Shown here piece after piece: positions 15,465-24,407 of a stretch of 44,358 bases of DNA; the first letter of the stretch is position 1; the number at the start of each line of letters is the position of its first letter. The stretch covers positions 1 to 44,358 of the forward strand of contig URCS01000010.1 of NCBI GenBank assembly GCA_900546455.1. The letters are read 5' to 3'. The notes below the pieces were generated by a model. It saw only the letters and a list, made by a program, of their open reading frames with translations, had not been told where the DNA came from and made no database searches. The position numbers and the translations under genes were made by a program. This DNA is from an uncultured Collinsella sp. Its GTDB lineage: Bacteria > Actinomycetota > Coriobacteriia > Coriobacteriales > Coriobacteriaceae.

Positions 15465-18173
15465 ATGCCCAAGATCGATGTAGAAGAACAGCTCAAGCTG
15501 CGATTTTTGCAGCCGTTGTCCTCATGCGCGCCGCGCCGTGTTGTGGTTTGGCACGATGCGGACGGCGAGTTTGCTCCTGAGTTTGAGCGATTGGCTGTTG
15601 AGGGTTTCGACGGCGTGGGGGCCGATGCCGGCGTAATGCCTGCTCACAGTGACTTTGAGCGCCCGGTGCGCTTTGTTGAGGTCTGCGAGGGTCGCATGTT
15701 TGCCGTCAAGAAGCTCGTCAACCGCGATGACCTTGTGAGCGATATCTTGCTGTATCGCCGTTGCCCGCGCGGCAGGCTTGAGGGTGATTGGCTTGCCGAT
15801 GTTGAGCTGTATGCCGATCAGTTCCAGGCTGACTATCTTTCGCTTTTGGCCGATCAGCTAGGCATCGAGAATATCGACGCCGTGCGCGAGAGCCTGCGCG
15901 AGCACAAGACGTTCTTTGATGCCAAGACCCGCTGCGCTAAGTTTGCCGCGTGTGTTCCACATGCCTCGAGCGCATCCGATATCGAACTCGGCATCCTTAC
16001 GGTGATTTTTGGCGGTAAAGAGCTTGGTGACGCGCGCCCCGCGTTTGTGCTGCGTGGCTGTATGACCATGCTGCTGCACGAGGGTCCCGAGGCGCTGGCC
16101 GAGTTGGTGGACAAGTACTGCGTGCGTGATGTGCTCTCTGCCTTCATCGTGCGTTGCTATGGGTTTGATGGGCCGCTTTACGAGCGTGACTCATTGCTTA
16201 TGCTTGCATCCCATGTGCTCCTTACGGCGGCATCCACCGCGCTTCCCGAGGAAGCGCTCAAGGGGCTTGAGAGCCATGTGGCTCCCGCCTACGGGCCCTA
16301 TTGCCTTGAGGCGGTGCGTACGTGGGACCAGACCGCCGATACCCAGGCATCGAGCGAGGACCTATTTGAGATTGGCCGTTTGGTTGAGGACGCCCGCGGA
16401 CTCTTTGCACGGTTCGAGACCTTGCCGATCGATGTGCTGACCTCGCTTGATGTGTTTCCGTGCGTCAATGAGGCTGTGCTCTCGCAGCTGTTCTGCTCGT
16501 TTGCGCAAGGTGCAGACCGTGTTGAGGATGCGCGTGCCTTTGTGGCGCGTCGCTGCGACCTAAGCTGGTACCGTCGTGTCGAGAGCTACTTTGACCTGCT
16601 TGTCGCTGTGGCCGATATGTGCGCGTTTAGGCAGACGCACGCGGGCGGGTTCCATCTGGCGCAGTCCCAGCAGGTGTGGGATGCCTATTCGTCCGATTGG
16701 TATGCCATGGACGCTGCCTATCGCCATATGTGCACCGCGTATCTGCGGGCACGCTCCGTCGAGTGCGATGTGCTCGAGGAACCTGCCCGCGCCGTGGCGG
16801 ACTGGGCGGAGAATCTCTACAGCAACTGGTTCTTGGCGGATGCCAATGCCTGCTGGGCGGCTGCTGCGCAAGGGGAGTGGGCCGATTGCGGCTACATCGA
16901 TGGTCCCGCACGACAGGATGAGTTTTACTGGCATGTGCTGCCCGCCTTTGTGGGTTCTGCCAAAACAACGGTCGTTATCGTGAGCGATGCGCTGCGCTAT
17001 GAGGTTGCCCGCGACGTTGCGGCGCTGCTCGAGCGCGAACGCGGCGGCAACGTCAAGGTTTCTAGCATGCAGGCGGTCTTTCCCTCCATTACCGAGGTGG
17101 GCATGCCCGCGCTGCTGCCGCACCAGGTGCTTGAGCTTGCAGAGGATGGCGCGTTTGTGTTGGCTGACGGCATGCCCACTGCGACGACTCCGCAGCGCGA
17201 GGCCGTACTTACCCACGTTGAGCCCACGGCCCGCGCTTTGCGCTCGAGCACATACCTCAACATGGCGGGAACCGAGCGCAAAGCGCTGCTCAAAGACTCC
17301 AGGCTCGTTTATCTCTACCACAACAAGATCGATGCCACGGGCGAGAAGGCAGCTACGCAGGATGACGTTTTCGATGCCTGCGCGGACACCGTGGAGGAAC
17401 TTGCCGCGTTGGCGCGCCGCGTGTGCACCGACGCCCCGGGCGCGCGTGTTGTTATGACGGCGGATCACGGCTTCATCTACACGCGTCGTGAGCTCAACGA
17501 GTGCCAGATGCTCGGCAAGCCAGATCTTCCCTTCCTTGACGCTCCTGTCATGCACGGCAAGCGTCATCTGGTGGTGCCCAACGAGGCCGTGGCCAAGCTT
17601 TCGGAAGAGGCATGTGAGGTGTTTGTTAATGTTAACATGGGACGTTTGGGCGCCGGTTTTGAGGGGTTTGCCCCGCGCGAGAACGTGCACTTCAAGCGTC
17701 CCGGCGGCACTAACAACTACGTCCACGGCGGCATGAGCCTGCAGGAGCTCTGCGTGCCCGTTATCGGTTTTTGGCGTGCGCGCTCAGGTTCCAAGGACTT
17801 TGTCGACACGCGCGCGGCGACGCTGCGCGTACTAAGTGAGGGACGCCGAGTGACCAACTCGCTCTTCTCAGTCAACTTGATCCAGGAAGAACCTGCCCAA
17901 GGTAAGGTCTTGCCGTGCGAGTACGAGCTGGTGTTTACCGATGCAAGTGGCAACGAGGTGAGCGATACGGTCAAGGCGCATGCCAACAAGATTTCTGTTA
18001 ACTCGCAGGAGCGCGTGGTGCATGCCAAGTTTGCGTTGCATGCAGCGGATGGATTCTCGGCCAAGGGTCCGTACTATCTGGTCTGCCGCGAGCGCGAGAC
18101 GGGCAAGATCGTTTGGCGCGAGACGTATACCATCGCTGTTTCGTTTGCCCCTGTTGCTGACTTTGGTTTTTAG
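15465..18173 (+). CDS. pglZ: BREX phosphatase-fold protein PglZ (BrxZ)
   Basis: A 902-aa PglZ-family protein, a core BREX component with an alkaline-phosphatase-type fold. The metal-site segments are visible: VVIVSDALRYE (residues 503-513, with D508) and MTADHGFIYTRRE (D667, H668). The N-terminal ~100 residues (RRVVVWHDADGEF) are the usual PglZ leader domain, and the C-terminal ~120 residues look like a beta-rich domain. Length is as expected for type 1 PglZ. ATG 15465 with a GGTAAGG site, 23 bases after pglX part 2. Family members are thought to act on nucleotides or phosphate groups; activity here is not shown. Confidence 0.95.
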   Translation: MPKIDVEEQLKLRFLQPLSSCAPRRVVVWHDADGEFAPEFERLAVEGFDGVGADAGVMPAHSDFERPVRFVEVCEGRMFAVKKLVNRDDLVSDILLYRRCPRGRLEGDWLADVELYADQFQADYLSLLADQLGIENIDAVRESLREHKTFFDAKTRCAKFAACVPHASSASDIELGILTVIFGGKELGDARPAFVLRGCMTMLLHEGPEALAELVDKYCVRDVLSAFIVRCYGFDGPLYERDSLLMLASHVLLTAASTALPEEALKGLESHVAPAYGPYCLEAVRTWDQTADTQASSEDLFEIGRLVEDARGLFARFETLPIDVLTSLDVFPCVNEAVLSQLFCSFAQGADRVEDARAFVARRCDLSWYRRVESYFDLLVAVADMCAFRQTHAGGFHLAQSQQVWDAYSSDWYAMDAAYRHMCTAYLRARSVECDVLEEPARAVADWAENLYSNWFLADANACWAAAAQGEWADCGYIDGPARQDEFYWHVLPAFVGSAKTTVVIVSDALRYEVARDVAALLERERGGNVKVSSMQAVFPSITEVGMPALLPHQVLELAEDGAFVLADGMPTATTPQREAVLTHVEPTARALRSSTYLNMAGTERKALLKDSRLVYLYHNKIDATGEKAATQDDVFDACADTVEELAALARRVCTDAPGARVVMTADHGFIYTRRELNECQMLGKPDLPFLDAPVMHGKRHLVVPNEAVAKLSEEACEVFVNVNMGRLGAGFEGFAPRENVHFKRPGGTNNYVHGGMSLQELCVPVIGFWRARSGSKDFVDTRAATLRVLSEGRRVTNSLFSVNLIQEEPAQGKVLPCEYELVFTDASGNEVSDTVKAHANKISVNSQERVVHAKFALHAADGFSAKGPYYLVCRERETGKIVWRETYTIAVSFAPVADFGF

Positions 18174-18184
18174 GAGTGTGCCCT

Positions 18185-20500
18185 ATGTTTGATAGCCATG
18201 ACGACGATTTGTGGGAAGTTCCCTCGATTGATGTGGATGTGCCCGAGCAGGCTGCGGTGCCTGCAGGGGTGGCCGTGCCTGCTGCGGAGGCTGAGGCCGC
18301 CGCGCCCGTTGAGGACGAGTCCTCGACCGATGGCTATGACCAGGCTGTGGCCGAGGCCCCCGAGGACGACGGCTACGACATGGATGGGCTGGATGGCAAA
18401 CTGCTCGAGCATTTTGCCGGCAAGATCGTGCGCAAGGACCTGACGGCCCTTATGAAGCGCGGCGCAAACGTGCCCACCTTTGTACTGGAGTATCTGCTGG
18501 GCATGTACTGCTCAACTGACGACGAGGATGCCGTGGCAGAGGGTTTGGAGCGCATTCGCAGGATCCTCACCGATAACTATGTGCGCCCCGACGAGTCCGA
18601 GCGCATTAAGTCCAAGATCCGCGAACTGGGCCGCTTTACCATCATCGATAAGGTGACGGCCAAGCTCGACGAGTACAAAGATATCTACGTGGCGTCGTTT
18701 GCCAATCTGACCATCGAGCCGTTTGTGATGCCGGCCGAGTACGTGCGCGACTATTCCAAAATTCTGCAAGGTGGTATTTGGTGCATTATGAGCATCGAGT
18801 ATCGTCATCCCTTGGATGAGGAAGACGAGTTTGGCATGGAGGTCTTTGGCGACGATGCACCGCGCCGCTCCAAGGCCAAGCGCAAAAAGCGCGGACCCGA
18901 GGACTCTCCGTTTAGCGTGGCGTCGCTCACGCCCATCCAGATGCCCAATCTGGACCTGGATGCCATGGTCGACGAGCGCCAGTACTTTACGCGCGACGAG
19001 TGGCTCAACATGCTGCTGCGCTCCGCTGGCTATGAGCCCAGCGAGCTTTCCGAGAAAGAGCGCCTGCACTTTATCGAGCGTATGGTGCCGCTCATCGAGC
19101 GCAACTACAACCTGTGCGAGCTGGGTCCCCGCGGTACCGGTAAGAGCCATATCTATAAAGAGGTCTCGCCCTACGCCATTTTGCTTTCGGGCGGCCAGAC
19201 CACCACGGCCAACCTGTTCGGACGTATGAACTCCATGCGCGCCGATCGCGTGGGCTTGGTGGGCCACTGGGACTGCGTGACGTTCGACGAGGTCGCCGGC
19301 ATGCGCTTTAAGGACACCAACGCCGTGCAGATCATGAAGGACTACATGGCGAGCGGCAGCTATGCGCGCGGCCGCGACCAGATCAACGCCGATGCCTCCA
19401 TGGTCTTTGAGGGCAACATCAACGACACTGTGCAAAACGTCCTTAAGACCACACACCTGTTTGATCCGTTCCCGCCGGAGTTTAACAACGATTCGGCCTT
19501 CTTCGACCGTATCCACTATTACCTGCCGGGCTGGGAGATTCCCAAGATGCGCTCGAGCCTGCTGACCGGGCATTACGGCCTGATCACCGACTGTCTGTCG
19601 GAGTTTTGCAAGGAGATGCGCCGCAAGGATTTTACGCACCATATCGACCGGTATTTCCGCTTTAACAGCGACTTTAACAAGCGCGACGAGATCGCCGTGC
19701 GCAAGACCTTTAGCGGCTTGGCCAAGTTGCTGTTCCCCGACGAGGCCATGGACAAGGACGACGTGCGCTGGCTGCTGGACTACGCTATCGAAGGCCGTCG
19801 CCGTGTAAAGGAGCAGCTCAAGATTATGGCGGGCGTCGAGTTTATCGACGTTAACCTGGGCTATATGGATGCCGACAAGCCGCAGGACGTGCACGTGGTG
19901 CGCGTGCCCGAGCAGAGCGAGGACACCCTGATTCCCGACGGGCCGCTACTGTCCGGCCACGTGTTTGGCGTGGGCAGGTCGCAGGGCGGCGAGGTTGCCG
20001 TGTACAAGCTGGAGAACAAGGCCGTTGCCGGCGAGTGCAAGTTTAAGCACGAGGGCGTGGCCTTTAACAAGCCGGTGCGCGATACGCTGGAGGCCGCGTT
20101 CGACAACTTTGTGAACCTGGCGAACCGCGTGGCGCCGGGCATGCACATTGGCTCCAAGGATTATTTGCTGTTCTACAACGACCTGCAGAGCAAGGGCCTG
20201 TCCGAAGAAGTTTCGCTCGCCGAGTTTGTGGGCCTGTGTTCCGCGGCGTGCAACCGCCCGGTGATGCCCGCGCTGGCGATTCCGGGCATCTTGCGCATGT
20301 CGGGCTCTATGGACGAGATCCGCGGGCTCGAGGACATTATGCGCGTGGCCAAAAACGCCGGCGCAAAGCGCGTGATTTTGCCGCTGAGCGCTATTGCGGG
20401 TTTGCAGAGCGTGTCGTCCGAGATCATTTCGGGCCTGAGCCCGGTGTTCTACATGGATGGCGACCCGGTCGACGCCGCGAAGAAGGCTCTGGATCTGTAG
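18185..20500 (+). CDS. brxL: BREX Lon-like AAA+ protein BrxL
   Basis: A 771-aa BrxL, the last core gene of type 1 BREX. Family members form DNA-bound AAA+ rings. The N-terminal ~80 residues are acidic and Ala-rich (PEDDGYDMDGLDG) and precede the DUF4357/BrxL N-terminal region. The P-loop is GPRGTGKS (314-321) and a Walker B-like VTFDEVAG follows. The C-terminal ~200 residues are Lon-protease-like (ALAIPGILRMSGSM, AGAKRVILP), but I cannot point to an evident G-x-S-x-G serine, so proteolysis is doubtful. I chose ATG 18185 because AGGAG (18172-18176), overlapping the pglZ stop, is 8 bases upstream; GTG 18176 is open but lies on the ribosome site. 73 bases to the next gene. Confidence 0.94.
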   Translation: MFDSHDDDLWEVPSIDVDVPEQAAVPAGVAVPAAEAEAAAPVEDESSTDGYDQAVAEAPEDDGYDMDGLDGKLLEHFAGKIVRKDLTALMKRGANVPTFVLEYLLGMYCSTDDEDAVAEGLERIRRILTDNYVRPDESERIKSKIRELGRFTIIDKVTAKLDEYKDIYVASFANLTIEPFVMPAEYVRDYSKILQGGIWCIMSIEYRHPLDEEDEFGMEVFGDDAPRRSKAKRKKRGPEDSPFSVASLTPIQMPNLDLDAMVDERQYFTRDEWLNMLLRSAGYEPSELSEKERLHFIERMVPLIERNYNLCELGPRGTGKSHIYKEVSPYAILLSGGQTTTANLFGRMNSMRADRVGLVGHWDCVTFDEVAGMRFKDTNAVQIMKDYMASGSYARGRDQINADASMVFEGNINDTVQNVLKTTHLFDPFPPEFNNDSAFFDRIHYYLPGWEIPKMRSSLLTGHYGLITDCLSEFCKEMRRKDFTHHIDRYFRFNSDFNKRDEIAVRKTFSGLAKLLFPDEAMDKDDVRWLLDYAIEGRRRVKEQLKIMAGVEFIDVNLGYMDADKPQDVHVVRVPEQSEDTLIPDGPLLSGHVFGVGRSQGGEVAVYKLENKAVAGECKFKHEGVAFNKPVRDTLEAAFDNFVNLANRVAPGMHIGSKDYLLFYNDLQSKGLSEEVSLAEFVGLCSAACNRPVMPALAIPGILRMSGSMDEIRGLEDIMRVAKNAGAKRVILPLSAIAGLQSVSSEIISGLSPVFYMDGDPVDAAKKALDL

Positions 20501-20573
20501 GAGTGCGGCGAGCGGGCTTGCGTACGCGTGGGCCCGCGGGCGTGTTGGCGTGTTCGGGTAAGGAGGCCTTGCC

Positions 20574-21938
20574 ATGGCGGACGAGCGTTGCGTTGGCGAG
20601 TTGCTCGACGAGCTGTTTGGCTTTGAATCGGTAGCCAAGCGCCAGACGGCGCTTGAGCAGTACGATCGCGGGGAGTTGGTGCGCAAGGCGCGCTCTCACG
20701 AGCTGCTGGGCGTGCTTAGGGGCGTCGAGGCTGCCGAGCACGCTGCGCGCGAGTCTGCCGTGCGGGCTGTTGACGGGTACGTGCGCCGCGTTGAGAGCGC
20801 TGCACTTGCACGCGCTCGCAAGCAGGCGGGTGTTGTGGGCTCGCTGCAGATGGAGCGCCGCTATGCTGCCTTTTTGCGCATGGAGGACAAGGCCGAGTTG
20901 CTGGCCCGTTTGGAGCAGACGCTTGCGTTTATCGAGGTAAAGTTACGTGTGAATACGGCGGCCAGGGTCCGTGCGGCGTATGATGCCGCGGGGGCTTTGG
21001 TGTTGCGGGGCGTGGCGCGCCTGAGTAACGTGCGCGTTGCGGATGCCGTGCCCCTGGATGCCGACCTGCTGTGCACGCAGCTGGAGCAACTTCGTTGTGC
21101 CGCCGACGCAACGGACCTTGCGGGCATGATCACAGCGACGTTTGAGTCCGAGCTGAGTGCGACTGGGTCGCAGCACGCTGATGGTTTTACGGGTGATTTG
21201 GCTGGCGATGTTGCTGGTGACGTGGCGCTGGAGCGTGAGCTTACTAACGTGCGCGGCGCTGCGCAGCGAGCGCGCTTGGCGGCGCAGGCGTATCGGGCCA
21301 AGCGCGCCGCCCGCGTTGCAGGGAGCACGGTGGAGCCTTCGGGGCTGCCGAAGCCTGCGTGCGTTGCGTGCGAGACGGCGTGCGATGCCGGAAAGCTTTC
21401 CGAGTTGCTCGCTCAGGTTAAGAAGTCGTTTGAGACCTACCGTCGTGTTGTTGCCGACGGCGGGTTGTTCTGTGCGTTTGGCTCTGGCTCACCGCATGGG
21501 ATTTGCCGGGGCTCGAGCTATTTAGACTACGATTCACGGCTTGACGAAGACATGCTGGTGGGCGAGTACGATGGCGCTACAAGGCATGATGTTCGCCGTG
21601 AGGTTCCGATTCCCGAGCTTGTGGATGAGGCTTCGGCCGAGGGCGGCGACTCGCTCGAGGTTGCCGTGGCACGCATGCGCGAGTTCAATGGACGCCGTTA
21701 TGATGGCGTGCTGGATGAGGACCCCGCGCGTCATGTGAACACGTTTTGGTATGGACTCAAAAAGCTCAGCCAGTATTGCGAGGCCGCCGTGCGTGTGGAC
21801 GAGCGCGCTTGGGATTGCTTTATCGATAAGGTTCAGTTTGCCTACGATGAGCCCGTGGGGCGTTTGACCACACAGATGGACGACAAGCAGGTTGAGGCTT
21901 TTGTCGCTGCCGTGGATGCGCTCGGTGCTAGTGAGTAG
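20574..21938 (+). CDS. unrecognised 454-aa protein downstream of brxL
   Basis: Not recognised. A very strong ribosome site (TAAGGAGG, 8 bases before the ATG) shows it is a real gene. Residues ~1-130 are strongly helical and charged (ERCVGELLDELFGFES, then long Arg/Glu/Ala runs); ~200-260 are Ala-rich coiled coil. A compact C-terminal domain (~300-454) holds FCAFGSGSPHG, SSYLDYDSRLDEDML, R-E-V-P-I-P-E-L, RHVNTFWYGLKKLSQY and RAWDCFIDKVQFAYDEP. No membrane segment, signal peptide or nucleotide-binding motif is visible. It is co-directional with the BREX genes, 73 bases after brxL, and is followed by a 63-aa gene. It could be an accessory BREX protein or a resident gene beside which the island inserted. 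Confidence 0.8.
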   Translation: MADERCVGELLDELFGFESVAKRQTALEQYDRGELVRKARSHELLGVLRGVEAAEHAARESAVRAVDGYVRRVESAALARARKQAGVVGSLQMERRYAAFLRMEDKAELLARLEQTLAFIEVKLRVNTAARVRAAYDAAGALVLRGVARLSNVRVADAVPLDADLLCTQLEQLRCAADATDLAGMITATFESELSATGSQHADGFTGDLAGDVAGDVALERELTNVRGAAQRARLAAQAYRAKRAARVAGSTVEPSGLPKPACVACETACDAGKLSELLAQVKKSFETYRRVVADGGLFCAFGSGSPHGICRGSSYLDYDSRLDEDMLVGEYDGATRHDVRREVPIPELVDEASAEGGDSLEVAVARMREFNGRRYDGVLDEDPARHVNTFWYGLKKLSQYCEAAVRVDERAWDCFIDKVQFAYDEPVGRLTTQMDDKQVEAFVAAVDALGASE

Positions 21939-21965
21939 GGGCTTGGCTCGATAGGAGGTTGCACC

Positions 21966-22157
21966 ATGGAGATCGAAGTTGATGTGGACCAGCTGCGCGA
22001 GAGTCTGCTCGACCGTGCGGGGAGTGCGGCAGGCGTGGGCTTTCCGGCCGCCATGCTCGATGTAGTGGATATCGAGGACGAGGCCCCCCAAGAGCTGCTA
22101 GCCCGAGCCGAACGCGAAGGCTTCGACCTCCGCGACTTTGCCGTCGACGATGACTAG
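21966..22157 (+). CDS. small acidic conserved-looking protein (63 aa)
   Basis: A 63-aa acidic protein with a strong site (TAGGAGG, 7 bases before the ATG). It contains D-x-D-Q-L-R-E-S-L-L-D, then GSAAGVGFPAAMLDVVDIED, then E-L-L-A-R-A-E-R-E-G-F-D-L. I recall similar short proteins (a D-L-x-x-L-R segment, then G-F-P-x-A, then E-E-L-x-x-x-A-x-x-x-G-F-D-L) as common genes of unknown function in Coriobacteria and Firmicutes, which argues it is not BREX-specific. It lies 27 bases after the 454-aa gene and very likely shares its transcript. Function unknown. Its stop codon abuts the repeat element that starts at 22157. Confidence 0.75.
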   Translation: MEIEVDVDQLRESLLDRAGSAAGVGFPAAMLDVVDIEDEAPQELLARAEREGFDLRDFAVDDD

Positions 22158-22470
22158 GGTAGCTAATTTGGGACGGGGCGTCTGCGCCCGCAGCTGCGCG
22201 AAAATGCACGATAAGCCGTCGCAATGGAGTCTACTGACCTCGCGACTGTTCTATTTTGACTGCACGCTGGCTAAGTGAGTAGGCTTTATTGGAAATCCTG
22301 AGCACACGACTAATATGCTTCAACAAACCCGCAGGTCACAGACTTGTGCTTTGGTGACGTGGCCGGCAATTCGGCAAAAGTCTACTCACTTAGTCTTGAG
22401 AGACGCTAATTGTCCGCAACGAGACCCCAGCCGGGGCGATTGATGCTCAAATGTAGCCAATTCGGGACGG
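22157..22470. repeat. composite intergenic element, copy A
   Basis: This element fills the gap between two convergent genes. It starts in the stop codon of the 63-aa gene with GTAGCTAATTTGGGACGG (22159-22176) and ends with the near-identical GTAGCCAATTCGGGACGG (22453-22470; 16 of 18 match). Inside are a long inverted repeat, CTAAGTGAGTAGGCTTT (22271-22287) with an 18-base partner at 22376-22393, a core CCGCAGGTCACAGACTTGTG shared with copy B, and a small CCCC/GGGG hairpin after the right arm (ACGAGACCCC, about 22420-22436). No reading frame fits. See copy B at 25257-25566. Confidence 0.8.
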
Positions 22471-22484
22471 CTGCCCTCTGGCCG

Positions 22485-24086
22485 CTACGACGCCAGGGTG
22501 GCAATGACGGCTTTGTCGCCGGCGTATATGAGGGTGCTGCCGTCGGGGATGATCGTTTGGCCGTCGCGCTTGAGCATCACGACGATAAACGGGTGCTTGC
22601 CCTGTGGCACGTCGCGCAGGCGCTGGCCGGCCAGGCGACCGTGGGCCGTTACGGTGACCTCGCGCAGCGTAACCTCGGCACGCTCTTCAAACGTCGGCGC
22701 GGCCATAACCAGAAGGTCGCCTTCTTCAATTACAGTATCACCGTTGGGCAGCACGGGGTGTGCGCCGTCGCGCAGCACCAGGACCACCAGCATGTCCGTC
22801 GCGCTGCCAATATCGGCGAGCGAGCGCCCCGCAAACGGATGCCCAGCGCCTATCTTGAGTTTGACGAACGACATACCGTCCTCGTCACGGTAATCGTTAA
22901 ACGTACGGCGAACATCGCCTTCCGCGTCGATCATATCGAGCTTCTTTGCCACCGACGGTAGCAGCGAACCTTGCACCACTATGCTCGACACGGCAATCAC
23001 AAAGACCAGGTCAAACAGGTCGTGACCGCCGGGAACACCGGCCACTACGGCAAAGAGACTAAAGACGACCGAAGCCGCGCCACGCAGGCCCGCCCAGCTT
23101 ACGAGCGCGACCTGGCGAGGGTTCGTCTTAAAGGGCGCCAACAGCAAACCGACGGCGATGGGGCGGCTCACGAAGAGCATAAACGCCATGAGTGCCAGGC
23201 CCGGCAGCAGCATTTGCGGCAGGCGGGCGGGCGTCACGAGCAAGCCGAGCAAAAAGAAGATGGTCATTTCGGCCATCTCGGTGAGGGTATCGAAGAAGTG
23301 CGCCAGCTCGACCTTGCCGGTGATGTCACTCGCGCCTAGCACGATGCCGGCAAGGTACACGGCCAAAAAGCCGTTGCCGCCCAGGTAGCTCGGCAGCGCG
23401 TAGGCGACGATGGCCACGGCGAACAAGAAGATGGTCTGCGCGCCCTCGGCTGTTGCGTGTGCGCGCTCAATCAGACGGCTGGATGTCCAGCCGATGGCAA
23501 GGCCCAACCCCACGCCCAGGATGATCTGCTTGGTCAGCAGCACGGGAATGTCGATATTGCCGCCCGCCGCGAGGGTCGCGAGCACGGCGGTGAGCATGTA
23601 GGCGACGGGGTCGTTGGAGCCCGATTCGACCTCGAGCAGCGAGTCGGTGCCACCTCTCAGCGACAGGCTGTGCTCGCGCAGCACGCTAAAGACGCTGGCC
23701 GCGTCGGTGGATGCCACAACCGATCCCAGCAGCAAGCCGCCGATCCAGTCGAAGCCCAGTACAAAGTGTGCAAAGGCACCCGTGATGCCAGCGGTGATGA
23801 CGACGCCGAGCGTGCTCAGCAGCACCGCGGGCACGGCGACGGGTTTGGCGCGGTCGATGTTGGTGTTAAAGCCGCCGTAGAACATGATGAACAGCAGCGC
23901 CGTGCTGCAGACGGTTTCGGTGAGCGCATAGTCGCTAAAGTCGATGCGCGCCGGGCCATTGACGCCCAGCAGCATGCCGAGCACGATAAAGATGAGCAGG
24001 GTGGGGAAGGGGAGCTTTTTGCCGACGGGTTTGATGGTCAGGCACAGAATAATGACGAGGCCGATAAAAAGAAGTATCTGGTTCAT
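22485..24086 (-). CDS. potassium/proton antiporter, CPA1 type with RCK_C-like tail
   Basis: A 533-aa inner-membrane cation/proton antiporter, most like the NhaP2/CvrA group. The first ~380 residues hold about twelve hydrophobic segments. The conserved ion-binding region is GSVVASTDAASVFSVLR, followed by LEVESGSNDPVAY with the N-D-P motif. Residues ~400-533 are soluble and look like two short regulatory domains: one around FVKLKIGAGHPFAGRSLADIG and VLRDG, typical of TrkA/RCK C-terminal domains, and one ending in VMLKRDGQTIIPDGSTLIYAGD. Such tails regulate K+ export. Start ATG 24086, with AGGAG 12 bases upstream, a longer gap than usual. Convergent with the 63-aa gene. Confidence 0.9.
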   Translation of the reverse strand: MNQILLFIGLVIILCLTIKPVGKKLPFPTLLIFIVLGMLLGVNGPARIDFSDYALTETVCSTALLFIMFYGGFNTNIDRAKPVAVPAVLLSTLGVVITAGITGAFAHFVLGFDWIGGLLLGSVVASTDAASVFSVLREHSLSLRGGTDSLLEVESGSNDPVAYMLTAVLATLAAGGNIDIPVLLTKQIILGVGLGLAIGWTSSRLIERAHATAEGAQTIFLFAVAIVAYALPSYLGGNGFLAVYLAGIVLGASDITGKVELAHFFDTLTEMAEMTIFFLLGLLVTPARLPQMLLPGLALMAFMLFVSRPIAVGLLLAPFKTNPRQVALVSWAGLRGAASVVFSLFAVVAGVPGGHDLFDLVFVIAVSSIVVQGSLLPSVAKKLDMIDAEGDVRRTFNDYRDEDGMSFVKLKIGAGHPFAGRSLADIGSATDMLVVLVLRDGAHPVLPNGDTVIEEGDLLVMAAPTFEERAEVTLREVTVTAHGRLAGQRLRDVPQGKHPFIVVMLKRDGQTIIPDGSTLIYAGDKAVIATLAS

Positions 24087-24303
24087 GGATAGTGTCCGCT
24101 CCTGGGTGGTTGGCGTGGCACGGCTAGTTGTCTGCGGTTATTTGTACCCAAAGGTGGTGGGTTTATGGGGCCGAGCCGCGGGCATTCGCATTTTCGACAC
24201 GAGGCGGGGACGAGGGCGGCGCTGGTTGGGGCGTTGGTACTGGCGGTGTGGTGTTTTCGGGGCGTGCAGGCGACCGCCAGCGACCGTTGGCGGCTCGCGA
24301 CAC
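24087..24303. other. intergenic stretch before phosphatase
   Basis: A divergent gap between the antiporter and the phosphatase gene. It is G-rich and low-complexity (around 24200-24260) and shows no convincing gene, hairpin or repeat. The promoter of the downstream gene begins at 24304. Confidence 0.5.
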
Positions 24304-24357
24304 TTTCCAGCTTTATCGCAACGGAGTACAATGGATAACGTTTAAGTTCAACTTGAA
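24304..24357 (+). promoter_or_regulatory. promoter and palindrome upstream of phosphatase
   Basis: TTTCCA (24304-24309), a 17-base gap and TACAAT (24327-24332) make a fair sigma-70-type promoter. An 11-base palindrome, TTCAACTTGAA (24347-24357), follows near the expected transcript start and could be an operator. The phosphatase ATG is 50 bases further on. Confidence 0.5.
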
Positions 24358-24407
24358 GTTTTAGCCGTGGCATTGGGCTTCGGCCGTAATGCAGGGAAAG
24401 GCGTTCC

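Noticed and set aside
16560..17726. 388-aa minus-strand frame inside pglZ
   Set aside because: Antisense shadow; the motifs of PglZ run through it on the plus strand.
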